Source: Bacilli bacterium
GTDB lineage: Bacteria; Bacillota_I; Bacilli_A; RFN20; CAG-826
Length of the DNA stretch: 40,106 nucleotides
NCBI GenBank assembly: GCA_024408295.1
Contig: JAKSVE010000007.1
Coordinates: 1-40,106, forward strand
Reading direction: 5' to 3'
The notes under the pieces were generated by a model. The model was not told the DNA's origin, ran no database searches, and was given only the letters and a program-made list of their open reading frames with translations. Each line of letters starts with the position of its first letter. Positions within the stretch are counted from its first letter, which is position 1. Positions 17,755 through 26,028 of the stretch are shown in pieces. The translations under genes and the position numbers were made by a program.

Positions 17755-20259
17755 ATGAAACACGAAGACATTATTTCTAAGCTTTCGCTTGAAGACAAGG
17801 CGTCGCTTTTATCTGGAAAGAATTTCTGGGAATCAATGGATTTACCAGAAGTTGGAGTCCCATCAATGTTCTTATCTGATGGTCCTCACGGAATCAGAAA
17901 GCAGGCCGCAGCAGCAGACCAGCTTGGATTAAACCCATCACTTCCAGCAACCTGTTTCCCAACAGCAGTCTCAATGGCTAACAGCTGGAACCCAGAATTA
18001 ACAAACAACGTCGGTATCGCATTAGGCGAAGAAGCAGTCAAGCTTCACGTCCACATGCTTCTTGGTCCTGGCATCAATATGAAGAGAAACCCAAGATGCG
18101 GAAGATCATTCGAGTACTTCTCAGAAGACCCATATCTTGCAGGTAAGCTCTCAGCAAGACTCATCGATGGTATCCAGTCAAACGGTATCTCCGCTTGCGT
18201 TAAGCACTGGGCTTGCAACAACCAGGAAGAAAGACGTATCAACTCTGATTCAGTCGTCGATGAAAGAGCACTTAGAGAAATCTATACAACCGCATTTGAA
18301 ATCGCAATCAAAGAAGGTAAAGCCAAATCACTCATGTCATCATACAACATGGTCAATGGCACATACACAAACGAGAACACACATCTCAACAACGATATCT
18401 TAAGAGGTGAGTTCGGATTCAAGGGCATCATCGTCTCAGACTGGGGCGGCGAAGCTGATAGAATCGCTGGCGTTATCGCAACAAACGAGCTCGAAATGCC
18501 AGGCAATAACGGTGACACCGATAGAGAAATCGTTAGAGCCGTCAAGGAAGGCAAGCTTGATGAGGCAGTGGTCAATGAAGCCGCTGACAATGTCATCGAT
18601 CTCGCATTAGAGACAAACAAGGTCTTTGAGAACTATCAGGAACCAGTCGGAGAAATCGATGGCCAGAAGGTTACCGGCATGAACTGCTATCCTGAGATGA
18701 GAGAAGCACACCATCTCGTTGCTAAAGCAGCAGCAGACGAAGTCTGTGTCCTCTTGAAGAACGATGGAACACTTCCACTTAAATCAACTGACAAAGTCGC
18801 AATCATCGGTGACTTTGCTCAGGCTCCAAGATATCAGGGTGCAGGCTCATCCCTCGTTAACTGCACAAAGCTCGACAATTTCGTCGGATTAAGCGAGAAA
18901 TACAAATTCGAATACATCGGATTCGCACAGGGATTCGATAGATACGGCAAGAAGAACAAGAAGCTTGCTAAGGAAGCTCTTGAGCTTGCTTCTAAGGCTG
19001 AAGTCATCGTCTACTTCATGGGACTTGACGAAGTCACAGAATCAGAAGGTCTTGATAGAACCGACCTCAACGTTCACCACAACCAGGTTGAACTCCTTGA
19101 GCAGTTAAAGGCTCTTGATAAGAAGATTGTTGTCATCTTATCAGGTGGCTCAGTCATCGATCTCTCATGGGATGACAAGTGTGATGCATTGCTCAACACT
19201 TCCCTTGCAGGTCAGGCTGGACAGAACTCAGTCCTCGACATCTTACATGGTGACGTCAACCCATCAGGTAAGACATCAGAAACATACATCCGCTCATATG
19301 ATGACACTCCATCAAAAGAAAACTTCGCAGGCGCATACGATGTCTCCATTAAATATAAGGAATCAATCTACATCGGCTACCGTTACTTCGAGAAAGCTGG
19401 AGTCGAAGTCAAGTATCCATTCGGATATGGTCTCTCATACACCACATTCGAATACTCAGACTTCAAGGTCAATGAGAACGGTGTTTCCCTCAAGGTCACA
19501 AACAACGGTGCAGTCGCTGGCAAGGAAGTCGTTCAGATCTATGTTGGATTAAAGGATTCAAAGATCTATCGTCCAGTCAAGGAACTCAAAGGATTCAAGA
19601 AGACAAAGTTACTCGCTCCAGGCGAATCAGAAACAATCGAAATCCCATTCGATGACAAGACATTCCGTTACTGGAACATCAAGACAAACAAGTGGGAAGT
19701 CGAAGGTGGAACATATGATGTCTATGCAGCAGCTTCAGTCGCTGATGTTAGAGCATCAGGCACAATCGAAGTTGCTGGAACAACAGAAGAATATCCATAT
19801 GACTTAGAGAAGATCCCAAGCTACGCATCTGGTAAAGTCCAGTCAGTTAGCGATGAGGAATTCAAGGAAGTCTACGGCGGAGAATGGATTGATAGAAGCA
19901 TGGTCTTCTATAAGAAGAACCGTGTCATGATGACAAGAGACTCACTCTTCTGCGACCTCGTATTTGCAAAGCGTTGGGTCGGTAGACTTGTCGGCAAGGT
20001 CTTAAGAGGCCTCGTCAACTACGGCAACAAGCACAACAAGTCATTCGCTAACATGATCATCATGGGTCCATACCAGTTCCCAATGAGAGCTATCTCAAGA
20101 ATGCTTGGCATGTCCATGATTCAGGCAGACGCTGCAATCGATATCTTCAATGGTCACTTCTGGAGAGGCTTAACAACCTTCATCAAAGGCGATAAGGAAG
20201 CTCCAAAGTATCCAAAGGATAATCACTACCAGAAGCCTGAAAAGAAGAAAAAGAAATAA
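17755..20259 (+). CDS. Glycoside hydrolase family 3 (beta-glucosidase-like)
   Basis: An 834-residue retaining glycosidase. It has a GH3 N-terminal TIM barrel, an alpha/beta sandwich domain and a Fn3-like domain (about 580-690, beginning near YPFGYGLSYT). The predicted nucleophile is D229 in GIIVSDWGG; the substrate-binding KHWACNNQE motif is present. About 110 extra C-terminal residues form an amphipathic, basic tail ending in five Lys, as seen in some cytoplasmic GH3 enzymes of gut Bacillota. No signal peptide. AGGAG lies before ATG 17755; the in-frame ATG at 17722 was rejected. Likely hydrolyses imported beta-glucosides or xylosides. Codon use is strongly biased, which suggests high expression. 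Confidence 0.92.
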   Translation: MKHEDIISKLSLEDKASLLSGKNFWESMDLPEVGVPSMFLSDGPHGIRKQAAAADQLGLNPSLPATCFPTAVSMANSWNPELTNNVGIALGEEAVKLHVHMLLGPGINMKRNPRCGRSFEYFSEDPYLAGKLSARLIDGIQSNGISACVKHWACNNQEERRINSDSVVDERALREIYTTAFEIAIKEGKAKSLMSSYNMVNGTYTNENTHLNNDILRGEFGFKGIIVSDWGGEADRIAGVIATNELEMPGNNGDTDREIVRAVKEGKLDEAVVNEAADNVIDLALETNKVFENYQEPVGEIDGQKVTGMNCYPEMREAHHLVAKAAADEVCVLLKNDGTLPLKSTDKVAIIGDFAQAPRYQGAGSSLVNCTKLDNFVGLSEKYKFEYIGFAQGFDRYGKKNKKLAKEALELASKAEVIVYFMGLDEVTESEGLDRTDLNVHHNQVELLEQLKALDKKIVVILSGGSVIDLSWDDKCDALLNTSLAGQAGQNSVLDILHGDVNPSGKTSETYIRSYDDTPSKENFAGAYDVSIKYKESIYIGYRYFEKAGVEVKYPFGYGLSYTTFEYSDFKVNENGVSLKVTNNGAVAGKEVVQIYVGLKDSKIYRPVKELKGFKKTKLLAPGESETIEIPFDDKTFRYWNIKTNKWEVEGGTYDVYAAASVADVRASGTIEVAGTTEEYPYDLEKIPSYASGKVQSVSDEEFKEVYGGEWIDRSMVFYKKNRVMMTRDSLFCDLVFAKRWVGRLVGKVLRGLVNYGNKHNKSFANMIIMGPYQFPMRAISRMLGMSMIQADAAIDIFNGHFWRGLTTFIKGDKEAPKYPKDNHYQKPEKKKKK

Positions 20260-20277
20260 TCTTCATCAAATGATATA

Positions 20278-20305
20278 GGGGATACCTAAAAGGTATCTCC
20301 TTTTT
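20278..20305 (+). terminator. Intrinsic terminator of the GH3 gene
   Basis: GGGGATACC-TAAAA-GGTATCTCC followed by five T. Confidence 0.88.
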
Positions 20306-20432
20306 CATTCTTTGATTGCTTAAGTGTATTGTTCGTTTTAGTGTTCATTATTTTCATCATAAGTACACCCTTTCGCAAATTAGTCATACACACGTGCATA
20401 TCTAAATCTATTTCAAAATTAATAAATGGGGG

Positions 20433-20438
20433 TATAAT
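20433..20438 (+). promoter_or_regulatory. Consensus -10 element 9 bp before the GT2 start codon
   Basis: TATAAT at 20433-20438 predicts transcription start near 20445, three bases before ATG 20448. There is no ribosome-binding site, so the mRNA is probably leaderless. The -35 region is weak (TTTCAA-like). Confidence 0.6.
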
Positions 20439-20447
20439 ACGCTCACT

Positions 20448-21476
20448 ATGAAATTATTATCAGTTGTTGTTCCATCGTATAATGCCGAAAAATTCTTGAG
20501 GAAAAACCTCGACTCACTCGTAAAGGGCGGAGACGAAGTCGAAATCCTCGTCGTTAATGACGGCAGTAAAGACGGAACCCTCGCTATAGCCAGGGAATAC
20601 GAGGAAAAATATCCTGGCATCGTCATCGTCATCGATCAGCCTAACAAGGGCCATGGCGGTGGTTTAAATTCCGGTATTGCAGCCGCAACAGGCTTGTATT
20701 TCAAGTGTGTTGACGCCGATGACTGGGTAGATGAAGAAAACTATCCTGTTGTCATGAACAAGATCAGGGAAATGCATGAAGCAGGAACAGATCCTGACTT
20801 ATACCTATATGACTTCATCTTCGATAGAGTAGAAGAAGGTACTCAGCACGTTGAGTCTTATAAGCACACCTATCCACATAACAAGTTGTTCTCATGGGAT
20901 GAAGTGCCTCACATGAAGCTCCATGAATATCTCATGATGCACTCAATGATCTATAAGACATCAGTCTTAAGAGAATCAGGAATCGTTCTTCCAGAACACA
21001 CATTCTACGTTGATAACATCTATGTCTATCAGCCTCTCCCATTCGTTAAGTCTTTCTACTACACTCCAAACGTACCGTTCTATCACTATTTAGTCGGTAG
21101 AGCAGACCAGTCGGTCAACTTCAAGTCGATGGACAAGAACTTTGACCACCAGATGAGAGTGTTCAGAAGAATGACTGAACTCTACACGATGGATCAGATC
21201 CAGGCCTTAGGCAAACACCACGCTAGATATGTCCTCCATGATTTATCATCAAAGACATTGCTCTCAATCTTCTTCGCTTTGATCGGCAATAAGAAAGAGA
21301 AGTGGGAAGTCTGCAAGCAGATTCTCATGGATTGGAAGGCTAGAGACCCTAAGCTCTATAAGTTCATCAGACATAGAACATGGGTTCAGGTCCCAATGAA
21401 TATCATTAGACCTCTCCGTTCTCCAATCATTGTGTTCTTCTATAAGATCTACGCGAAGATCACAGGCTGGCATTAA
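20448..21476 (+). CDS. Glycosyltransferase family 2
   Basis: A 342-residue GT-A fold enzyme. The N-terminus LLSVVVPSYNAEKFL and the following VVNDGSKDG bind the nucleotide sugar; the DxD-type metal site is in VDADDW (about 88-93). The C-terminal third is basic and aromatic without clear transmembrane helices, ending close to a short hydrophobic stretch (SPIIVFFYKIYAKI) that may associate with the membrane. Members build polysaccharide, glycolipid or teichoic-acid-like polymers. It is monocistronic, with a promoter right at the start codon and a terminator after the stop. Acceptor cannot be told from sequence. Confidence 0.9.
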   Translation: MKLLSVVVPSYNAEKFLRKNLDSLVKGGDEVEILVVNDGSKDGTLAIAREYEEKYPGIVIVIDQPNKGHGGGLNSGIAAATGLYFKCVDADDWVDEENYPVVMNKIREMHEAGTDPDLYLYDFIFDRVEEGTQHVESYKHTYPHNKLFSWDEVPHMKLHEYLMMHSMIYKTSVLRESGIVLPEHTFYVDNIYVYQPLPFVKSFYYTPNVPFYHYLVGRADQSVNFKSMDKNFDHQMRVFRRMTELYTMDQIQALGKHHARYVLHDLSSKTLLSIFFALIGNKKEKWEVCKQILMDWKARDPKLYKFIRHRTWVQVPMNIIRPLRSPIIVFFYKIYAKITGWH

Positions 21477-21483
21477 TAATCAT

Positions 21484-21507
21484 GGACGTCCGTTGGGCGT
21501 CCTTTTT
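21484..21507 (+). terminator. Intrinsic terminator of the GT2 gene
   Basis: GGACG and CGTCC stem with a 9-base loop, followed by TTTTT. Confidence 0.8.
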
Positions 21508-21517
21508 CGTTGCAAAC

Positions 21518-21545
21518 ACTCCATGACAACTTGATGTCATTTGGA
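21518..21545. other. Stable hairpin in the GT2-Xre intergenic region
   Basis: CTCC+ATGACA pairs with TGTCAT+GGAG (10 bp, a two-base bulge, 6-base loop). No T-run follows. It lies between the terminator and the next promoter, so it could be a second transcription barrier or a DNA-level site. Confidence 0.4.
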
Positions 21546-21583
21546 GCCTGCTCTTGCGAATTTATGTAATATCTTAGATGGTA

Positions 21584-21623
21584 TTGTTTACAAAACGGAT
21601 AAAATCCTCTAAAATGTAAACAA
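21584..21623 (+). promoter_or_regulatory. Promoter embedded in a 9-bp inverted repeat, autoregulatory operator
   Basis: TTTACA (21587-21592), a 17-bp spacer and TAAAAT (21610-21615) form the promoter. TTGTTTACA (21584-21592) and TGTAAACAA (21615-21623) are exact inverted repeats lying over the -35 element and over the -10/start. A bound Xre dimer pair would block RNA polymerase. AAAGGATG then serves ATG 21635. Confidence 0.7.
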
Positions 21624-21634
21624 AGGATGATGAT

Positions 21635-22645
21635 ATGATAGGCGAGAACATTAAGAAATATAGAAATATTAGATCGATGTCATTGAGAGACCTTGCTTCA
21701 GTTGTCGGAGTCACTCAGACGGCGATAGCAAAGTATGAAAACAATGAGCTTGTTCCTGACGGTGATAGATTGATGGAAATTGCAAGAGCTTTATCTGTAA
21801 GTGTTGCCGATCTTATGAAACCACAAAGGAAGAACAGACCAATCAAAATATCCTATAGAAAAAGCCATTCGCTATCCAAAAAGAGCCAGACAAAGTTGGA
21901 GATTCTTCTCCAAGATAAAATTAACGATTATTTAGACGTCTTGGACTTGCTTGATGAGAGGCCTGTGAAGATTGATAAGTACACAGTATCAAATATCAGC
22001 GAAGCAGAAGAAGCTGCTTTGCATTTCCGCCTATGCAACAACCTAAATGATTTGATGCCCATGACGGATTTAACTTCCATCGTTGAAAATCTTGGCATCA
22101 ACCTGATTTATTTGAATGATGAAGACGGTGTGTACAAAGGTTTCTTCGGTGTTAGCGAGATAATAGAAGAGCATCCTTTTATATGTCTTACCAGAAGCGT
22201 GAATTTATTTAAGCACAGGTTCACGTTGGCGCATGAGTTAGGCCATTTAGTGCTAGATGTATGCGGTGAAGTTGACGAGGAGGAAGCGTGCGATGCTTTC
22301 GCGTCTTCTTTATTGTTTCCAAATCGAGCTTTATTGATGAAATTCGGGGGAAAAAGAAGTTCGATTGATTGGCAAGAATTCATCGAAGTGCAAAGGGAAT
22401 ACGGTATTTCTATCAAGACCGCAATTTATAGACTACATAGGCAGAATGTAATTTCTGATGGAAGGTGCAAAACCTACAACATCATGTTCAATAAGCTTTC
22501 CAAGGATTACGAGAGCTTAATTTCAACTAATGAACAAACATCAAAATACAAGATGATGGTATATCGCCTTAGGGGAGAGGGGATAATCACTGAATCGAGA
22601 TTTCAGGAACTTCTCGGGGGCGATAGAACGTGCGAGATTATATAG
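21635..22645 (+). CDS. Xre regulator fused to ImmA/IrrE-type zinc protease
   Basis: A 336-residue protein with an N-terminal Cro/Xre helix-turn-helix (about 1-60: IKKYRNIRSMSLRDLASVVG and following) and a COG2856 (ImmA/IrrE) metallopeptidase domain with zinc motif H200-E-L-G-H204. Proteins of this class cleave or displace repressors and often pair with a small toxin-like gene. The next gene, a PIN domain, overlaps its end by 16 bases, so the two are coupled. The operator-flanked promoter suggests it controls its own operon. Comparable Xre-COG2856 modules have been described as mobile toxin-antitoxin-like pairs. Confidence 0.88.
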   Translation: MIGENIKKYRNIRSMSLRDLASVVGVTQTAIAKYENNELVPDGDRLMEIARALSVSVADLMKPQRKNRPIKISYRKSHSLSKKSQTKLEILLQDKINDYLDVLDLLDERPVKIDKYTVSNISEAEEAALHFRLCNNLNDLMPMTDLTSIVENLGINLIYLNDEDGVYKGFFGVSEIIEEHPFICLTRSVNLFKHRFTLAHELGHLVLDVCGEVDEEEACDAFASSLLFPNRALLMKFGGKRSSIDWQEFIEVQREYGISIKTAIYRLHRQNVISDGRCKTYNIMFNKLSKDYESLISTNEQTSKYKMMVYRLRGEGIITESRFQELLGGDRTCEII

Positions 22646-23112
22646 TTGATACCAACATAGTTGTTGATTTGGAAACCGCTGTATTGCTGGATTTCCTTAA
22701 CATCAACTGTTTTCATGTCTCTAATTTGGTGTACATAGAGGAAATATCAAAACAATCATCTTGGAAACCAAGAGATTTCCAAATTTTAAAAGAGACTCCA
22801 GAAGACATCATGTATGCATACGATTTACATGAAAGAAAGAAAAAGATATCGGTTTACGATGCGATAAATATTTCTCTGGCCAAACGGAATGAGTATATTC
22901 TTCTTACTGGCGATCAGCAGTTGATAAAACAAGCAACGTCTGAAAATGTTGAATGTCACGGAATTATATGGTTATTAAAAATCCTTTTCGAGCGTTATGG
23001 CGTATCTAAGGATGAAATAATAAAGGGGTTGGAAGAATTGATAAGCAGCCCAAACCGAAGAATTCCAAAAGACATTGCACTCTCGCTTAAGAAAGAATTA
23101 GGCAGCAAGTAG
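22630..23112 (+). CDS. PIN-like domain protein, partner of the Xre-ImmA gene
   Basis: A 160-residue protein starting at GTG 22630 inside the end of the protease gene. The PIN-fold pattern of acidic residues is visible: YIVDTN near the start, a Glu in VYIEEIS, D in SVYDAINISLAKR, and D in LLTGDQQLIKQA. PIN domains are metal-dependent RNases and are the toxic part of VapBC-like systems. The C-terminal 55 residues are helical and basic. Translation coupling with the Xre-ImmA gene makes a two-gene toxin/regulator module likely. A weak G-rich sequence lies before the GTG. Confidence 0.75.
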   Translation: MRDYIVDTNIVVDLETAVLLDFLNINCFHVSNLVYIEEISKQSSWKPRDFQILKETPEDIMYAYDLHERKKKISVYDAINISLAKRNEYILLTGDQQLIKQATSENVECHGIIWLLKILFERYGVSKDEIIKGLEELISSPNRRIPKDIALSLKKELGSK

Positions 23113-23465
23113 GGCTGGTATGGTTAGCGCTATATGGGGTAAAACATCATTTTCCCACTTATTATCCGCGCTTGTTTTGACGGAATACAAAGAATTCATC
23201 CTCCTAAAGAGCGCTTATATTCCTGAAATATCGTAAAAATCAGAACGAACTAGAAAAAGCTTCTGGCATTGATGTTATCTATTTAATAGAGCCTTTTTTA
23301 AATTTATGGATATCAATACGCGTATTATTAAACGTGATAGCGAGTTTTGTTTCTATACAAATTAAAGAGGAATAAATAATGAGTAAAAAGTAAAAATAAT
23401 ACTTTAATTTATTCGATGCGGTGCTATCTTTTCCAATAATCCAAGCATATAGGAGGAAAAGAATT
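23113..23465 (+). other. 353-bp region without a firm gene; promoter/leader of the next lipoprotein
   Basis: No credible full gene. A 38-codon frame from ATG 23120 (to about 23236) lacks family features. A 12-bp palindrome AATACGCGTATT lies at 23315-23326. A perfect ribosome site (AAAGAGGA, 23364-23371) precedes a four-codon frame, ATG 23379 to TAA 23393 (MSKK), 72 bases before the lipoprotein start. This may be a leader peptide or the stub of an interrupted gene. Confidence 0.5.
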
Positions 23466-25481
23466 ATGAAGAAATCACGTTTATTTGCTATATCAGCATC
23501 GATGATGTTGCTTCTTGCTTCTTGCAACAAGCCAGGCAGCGCATCATCTATGCCAACACCAGGATCAAGCGCAACAGAACCAGAGTCGTCATTGACCAAA
23601 GCTCTTAATGAGTTTGGCACCAACTACACCGCGACATTCAAAGTCTTCGGAGAAGATGAGGATGATTATCATCCAACATTCTTAGCGGGTGATGATTTCT
23701 ATGCCAATAGATTTTACAGTCAGACGACTGGATTCTATAAGGTCGAACAGGATGGAGGAAAATACCATTCATTTGAACATTATGTCGAAGGACAAATTGA
23801 CCCAGATTACGGCAAGTACATCACTCTCGGCGGAAGAAAGGATTTAAACGACGAAGAGTTCAAAGCCAAGCTAGATTTACACACCTATTTTGACGAATCG
23901 AAGTTCACCGAGAAGGAAGAATACGTCTACCATTCAGACGAGGAAGACCAGATCGTTGGATACTTAGGACTCGTCAACACCACGATGGGCTATTATGCAT
24001 TCGGTTTTGGCACCGGAGGTATCGATATTGTCTTAGACGACGATGAGACACTTAAGTGCATCAAGCTCTATGGCTTTAGAGAAAACGAAGATGATCTTGT
24101 TGATAAGAACATGCTTTGGGCCACAATCGAGTTCAGCGATGTTGGAGTAACCGAGGACAAGATCATGGCGGATTACCTTGCCGATCTTAAAGAAATGCCA
24201 ACCCCAACATATGATTACCTCAAGCAAGTTGGCAAAGACGGACATAACTTATATGAAGGCTTGACCTTCAATTTCGAAGATATGGCCATCTCTAGCGTCA
24301 TCGGCGAAGATAAGTCAATAATCGGCTTAACCTCTTCGCTTAGCCCGTATATCGCTTTTGAAACAAAGGAAACTTCAAAGTTCGGAGACGTCTGGGAGCA
24401 TTACGGCCAGATGGTGAATTTCACGGCGACAATCAGCAGCGAAAATGGACACACCGTCTTAAAGGACATCAAAGATGTTGATTATCTTGATGACTATAAT
24501 TTCGATACTTTGGCAGAGATTCCTGACGGAGAAGCCTACTTCTATGATTATGGCGATATCGAGTACGGAAGAAATAACAATGGCATTAAGCTGTGGTTGG
24601 GCGGAGCGACCTATGAAGGCGGAATCGTCTCAGAACAGCCAGGAAAAGAAGAAACGGTCACTCTCTCATACGTTTTCGATGGAACAAAGTACACATTGCC
24701 GCTCGTCTTCTCAAAGGATACTTGCCAGGATGTTAGATCTTGCTTTGTCGACCTTGTTAATGAGGGGTTGAAGAAAGGGGATGTCATCAATGTCTCCGAC
24801 GTCATGTTTAGGGTAATTGATGGCAAACAGTATGCGTATATCTCAGAGACTGCATCATTCGAGAAGGGCATCTCTTTAAACGACCTTTGTAAAATAGTCG
24901 CTGATGAAGACGTTCCGCTTTATAGCGCTAACCTTGGACCAGAATTCTTCTTCGACATGGAGATGCCTGGAGACGATGGAGTTTCATATCAGGGACTTCT
25001 TGCAATCGTCGATATCCCAGTTGATAAGGCTGGCACGATGACCTCTGAATACGGCAAAGAATTGAATGCTGCGGGATATGAAAAGGTTGCAGAAGCAACA
25101 GAAGAGGGCACAACGGTCTACCAGTATCAGAAGGGATCAATTGTTGTCATCTTCACAAGTCCAGAAGACATGGGAACATACGCCTACTATCAGTTCCAGC
25201 TTGCAAACCTCGATAAAGAAATCGTTCCTGAAGAGTTCACATGGTCAGGCACATACATCCTCGGTTTTGAGGGCGATGAACTTGAAATGCATCTATATGA
25301 TGATTGCACAGGTGATTTTGGTGGAGATGAATTCACTTATGAAATCGATGGAGTGGTCATAAAATTCGACTACAACGGCGAACACTACACGATTGGCCAT
25401 AACGAAGATGAAGACTCATTCTGGGGTTCATACACCAAAGGTGACAGCGATTACGAATTTGACTACATCTGGAAATTCTAA
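23466..25481 (+). CDS. Large acidic lipoprotein of unknown function
   Basis: A 671-residue lipoprotein. The lipobox is LLASC (Cys20); a Ser/Pro/Thr-rich spacer follows. ATAGGAGG sits 10 bases before ATG 23466; the in-frame ATG 23421 has none. The mature chain is very acidic and Tyr-rich. A central part (VVGKDK-like segments near 350-410, FTATISSENGHTVL) looks like an OB-type or beta-barrel fold, and the C-terminal 75 residues (FTWSGTYILGFEGDELEMHL and following) look like a lipocalin-type small beta-barrel, a module shared in style with the C-termini of the lipoproteins at 35691 and 37786. I do not recognise a family. Surface binding is inferred only from the lipid anchor. Confidence 0.78.
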   Translation: MKKSRLFAISASMMLLLASCNKPGSASSMPTPGSSATEPESSLTKALNEFGTNYTATFKVFGEDEDDYHPTFLAGDDFYANRFYSQTTGFYKVEQDGGKYHSFEHYVEGQIDPDYGKYITLGGRKDLNDEEFKAKLDLHTYFDESKFTEKEEYVYHSDEEDQIVGYLGLVNTTMGYYAFGFGTGGIDIVLDDDETLKCIKLYGFRENEDDLVDKNMLWATIEFSDVGVTEDKIMADYLADLKEMPTPTYDYLKQVGKDGHNLYEGLTFNFEDMAISSVIGEDKSIIGLTSSLSPYIAFETKETSKFGDVWEHYGQMVNFTATISSENGHTVLKDIKDVDYLDDYNFDTLAEIPDGEAYFYDYGDIEYGRNNNGIKLWLGGATYEGGIVSEQPGKEETVTLSYVFDGTKYTLPLVFSKDTCQDVRSCFVDLVNEGLKKGDVINVSDVMFRVIDGKQYAYISETASFEKGISLNDLCKIVADEDVPLYSANLGPEFFFDMEMPGDDGVSYQGLLAIVDIPVDKAGTMTSEYGKELNAAGYEKVAEATEEGTTVYQYQKGSIVVIFTSPEDMGTYAYYQFQLANLDKEIVPEEFTWSGTYILGFEGDELEMHLYDDCTGDFGGDEFTYEIDGVVIKFDYNGEHYTIGHNEDEDSFWGSYTKGDSDYEFDYIWKF

Positions 25482-25527
25482 ATAAACGTAGGGCTTAAAT
25501 ACCAATAGGCCTACAATTAAAATCAAT

Positions 25528-25568
25528 GGGGCTATTTGAAAACCTGCGGGTGAGTAGAAGCCCTTTTT
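25528..25568 (+). terminator. Probable intrinsic terminator
   Basis: GGGGCT (25528-25533) pairs with AGCCC (25559-25563), with an internal ACC-TGC-GGGT hairpin, then TTTTT. Confidence 0.65.
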
Positions 25569-25626
25569 CTATAATGCTCTGTAAACGGCATCGACGTTGT
25601 GTCTTTATACAAGATCGATGGTGGTT

Positions 25627-26028
25627 CTATCTATTCATTTCGTAGAAGTAGAAGCTTACCCCAAAGAGGGTTGGAGTCAATGATACCGGCAAGATGTAAT
25701 AGATTGGAGGGATGCCAACATCTGTTTTGAAGATCAAGGCAAGGACGACTCCTGCTAAGAAGCACGATAGTGAATATATCGTTAGATACATTCTCAATCT
25801 GGCATCGTGATTCTTGATGTAGATGATAGTCATTGGGAGAGCGGACATGCCGATTGACCAGATGATCACTTTTGATAAGGATGAGAAGAATCCCATTACT
25901 TTATCTCCGTAGACCAACCAATCGAATGAGAAGAAGATTCTTAGGTTCAGCACAAAGAAGATGAGGGATAGAACGCTCATGATGATGGCAAGGGTTATGA
26001 AAAATATTCTGCTGGTCAACGCTTTCAT
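25627..26028 (-). CDS. Small integral membrane protein coupled to PI-PLC
   Basis: A 133-residue protein with four predicted transmembrane segments (roughly 7-30, 42-62, 72-90 and 97-125) and no known motif. ATG 26028 overlaps the TGA stop of the PI-PLC gene as ATGA, with GGAG nine bases before it. The in-frame ATG at 26043 has its ribosome site too close. The overlap means translational coupling, so the protein probably works with, or is made in proportion to, the phospholipase. Confidence 0.75.
   Translation of the reverse strand: MKALTSRIFFITLAIIMSVLSLIFFVLNLRIFFSFDWLVYGDKVMGFFSSLSKVIIWSIGMSALPMTIIYIKNHDARLRMYLTIYSLSCFLAGVVLALIFKTDVGIPPIYYILPVSLTPTLFGVSFYFYEMNR

Noticed and set aside
19115-19552. 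145-codon frame inside the GH3 gene
   Set aside because: Off-frame shadow of a strongly codon-biased gene (GCA/TCA codons read as CAT/ACA-type), no ribosome site.
23120-23236. 38-codon frame after the PIN gene
   Set aside because: Short, ordinary composition, only a poor ribosome site and no recognisable motif.
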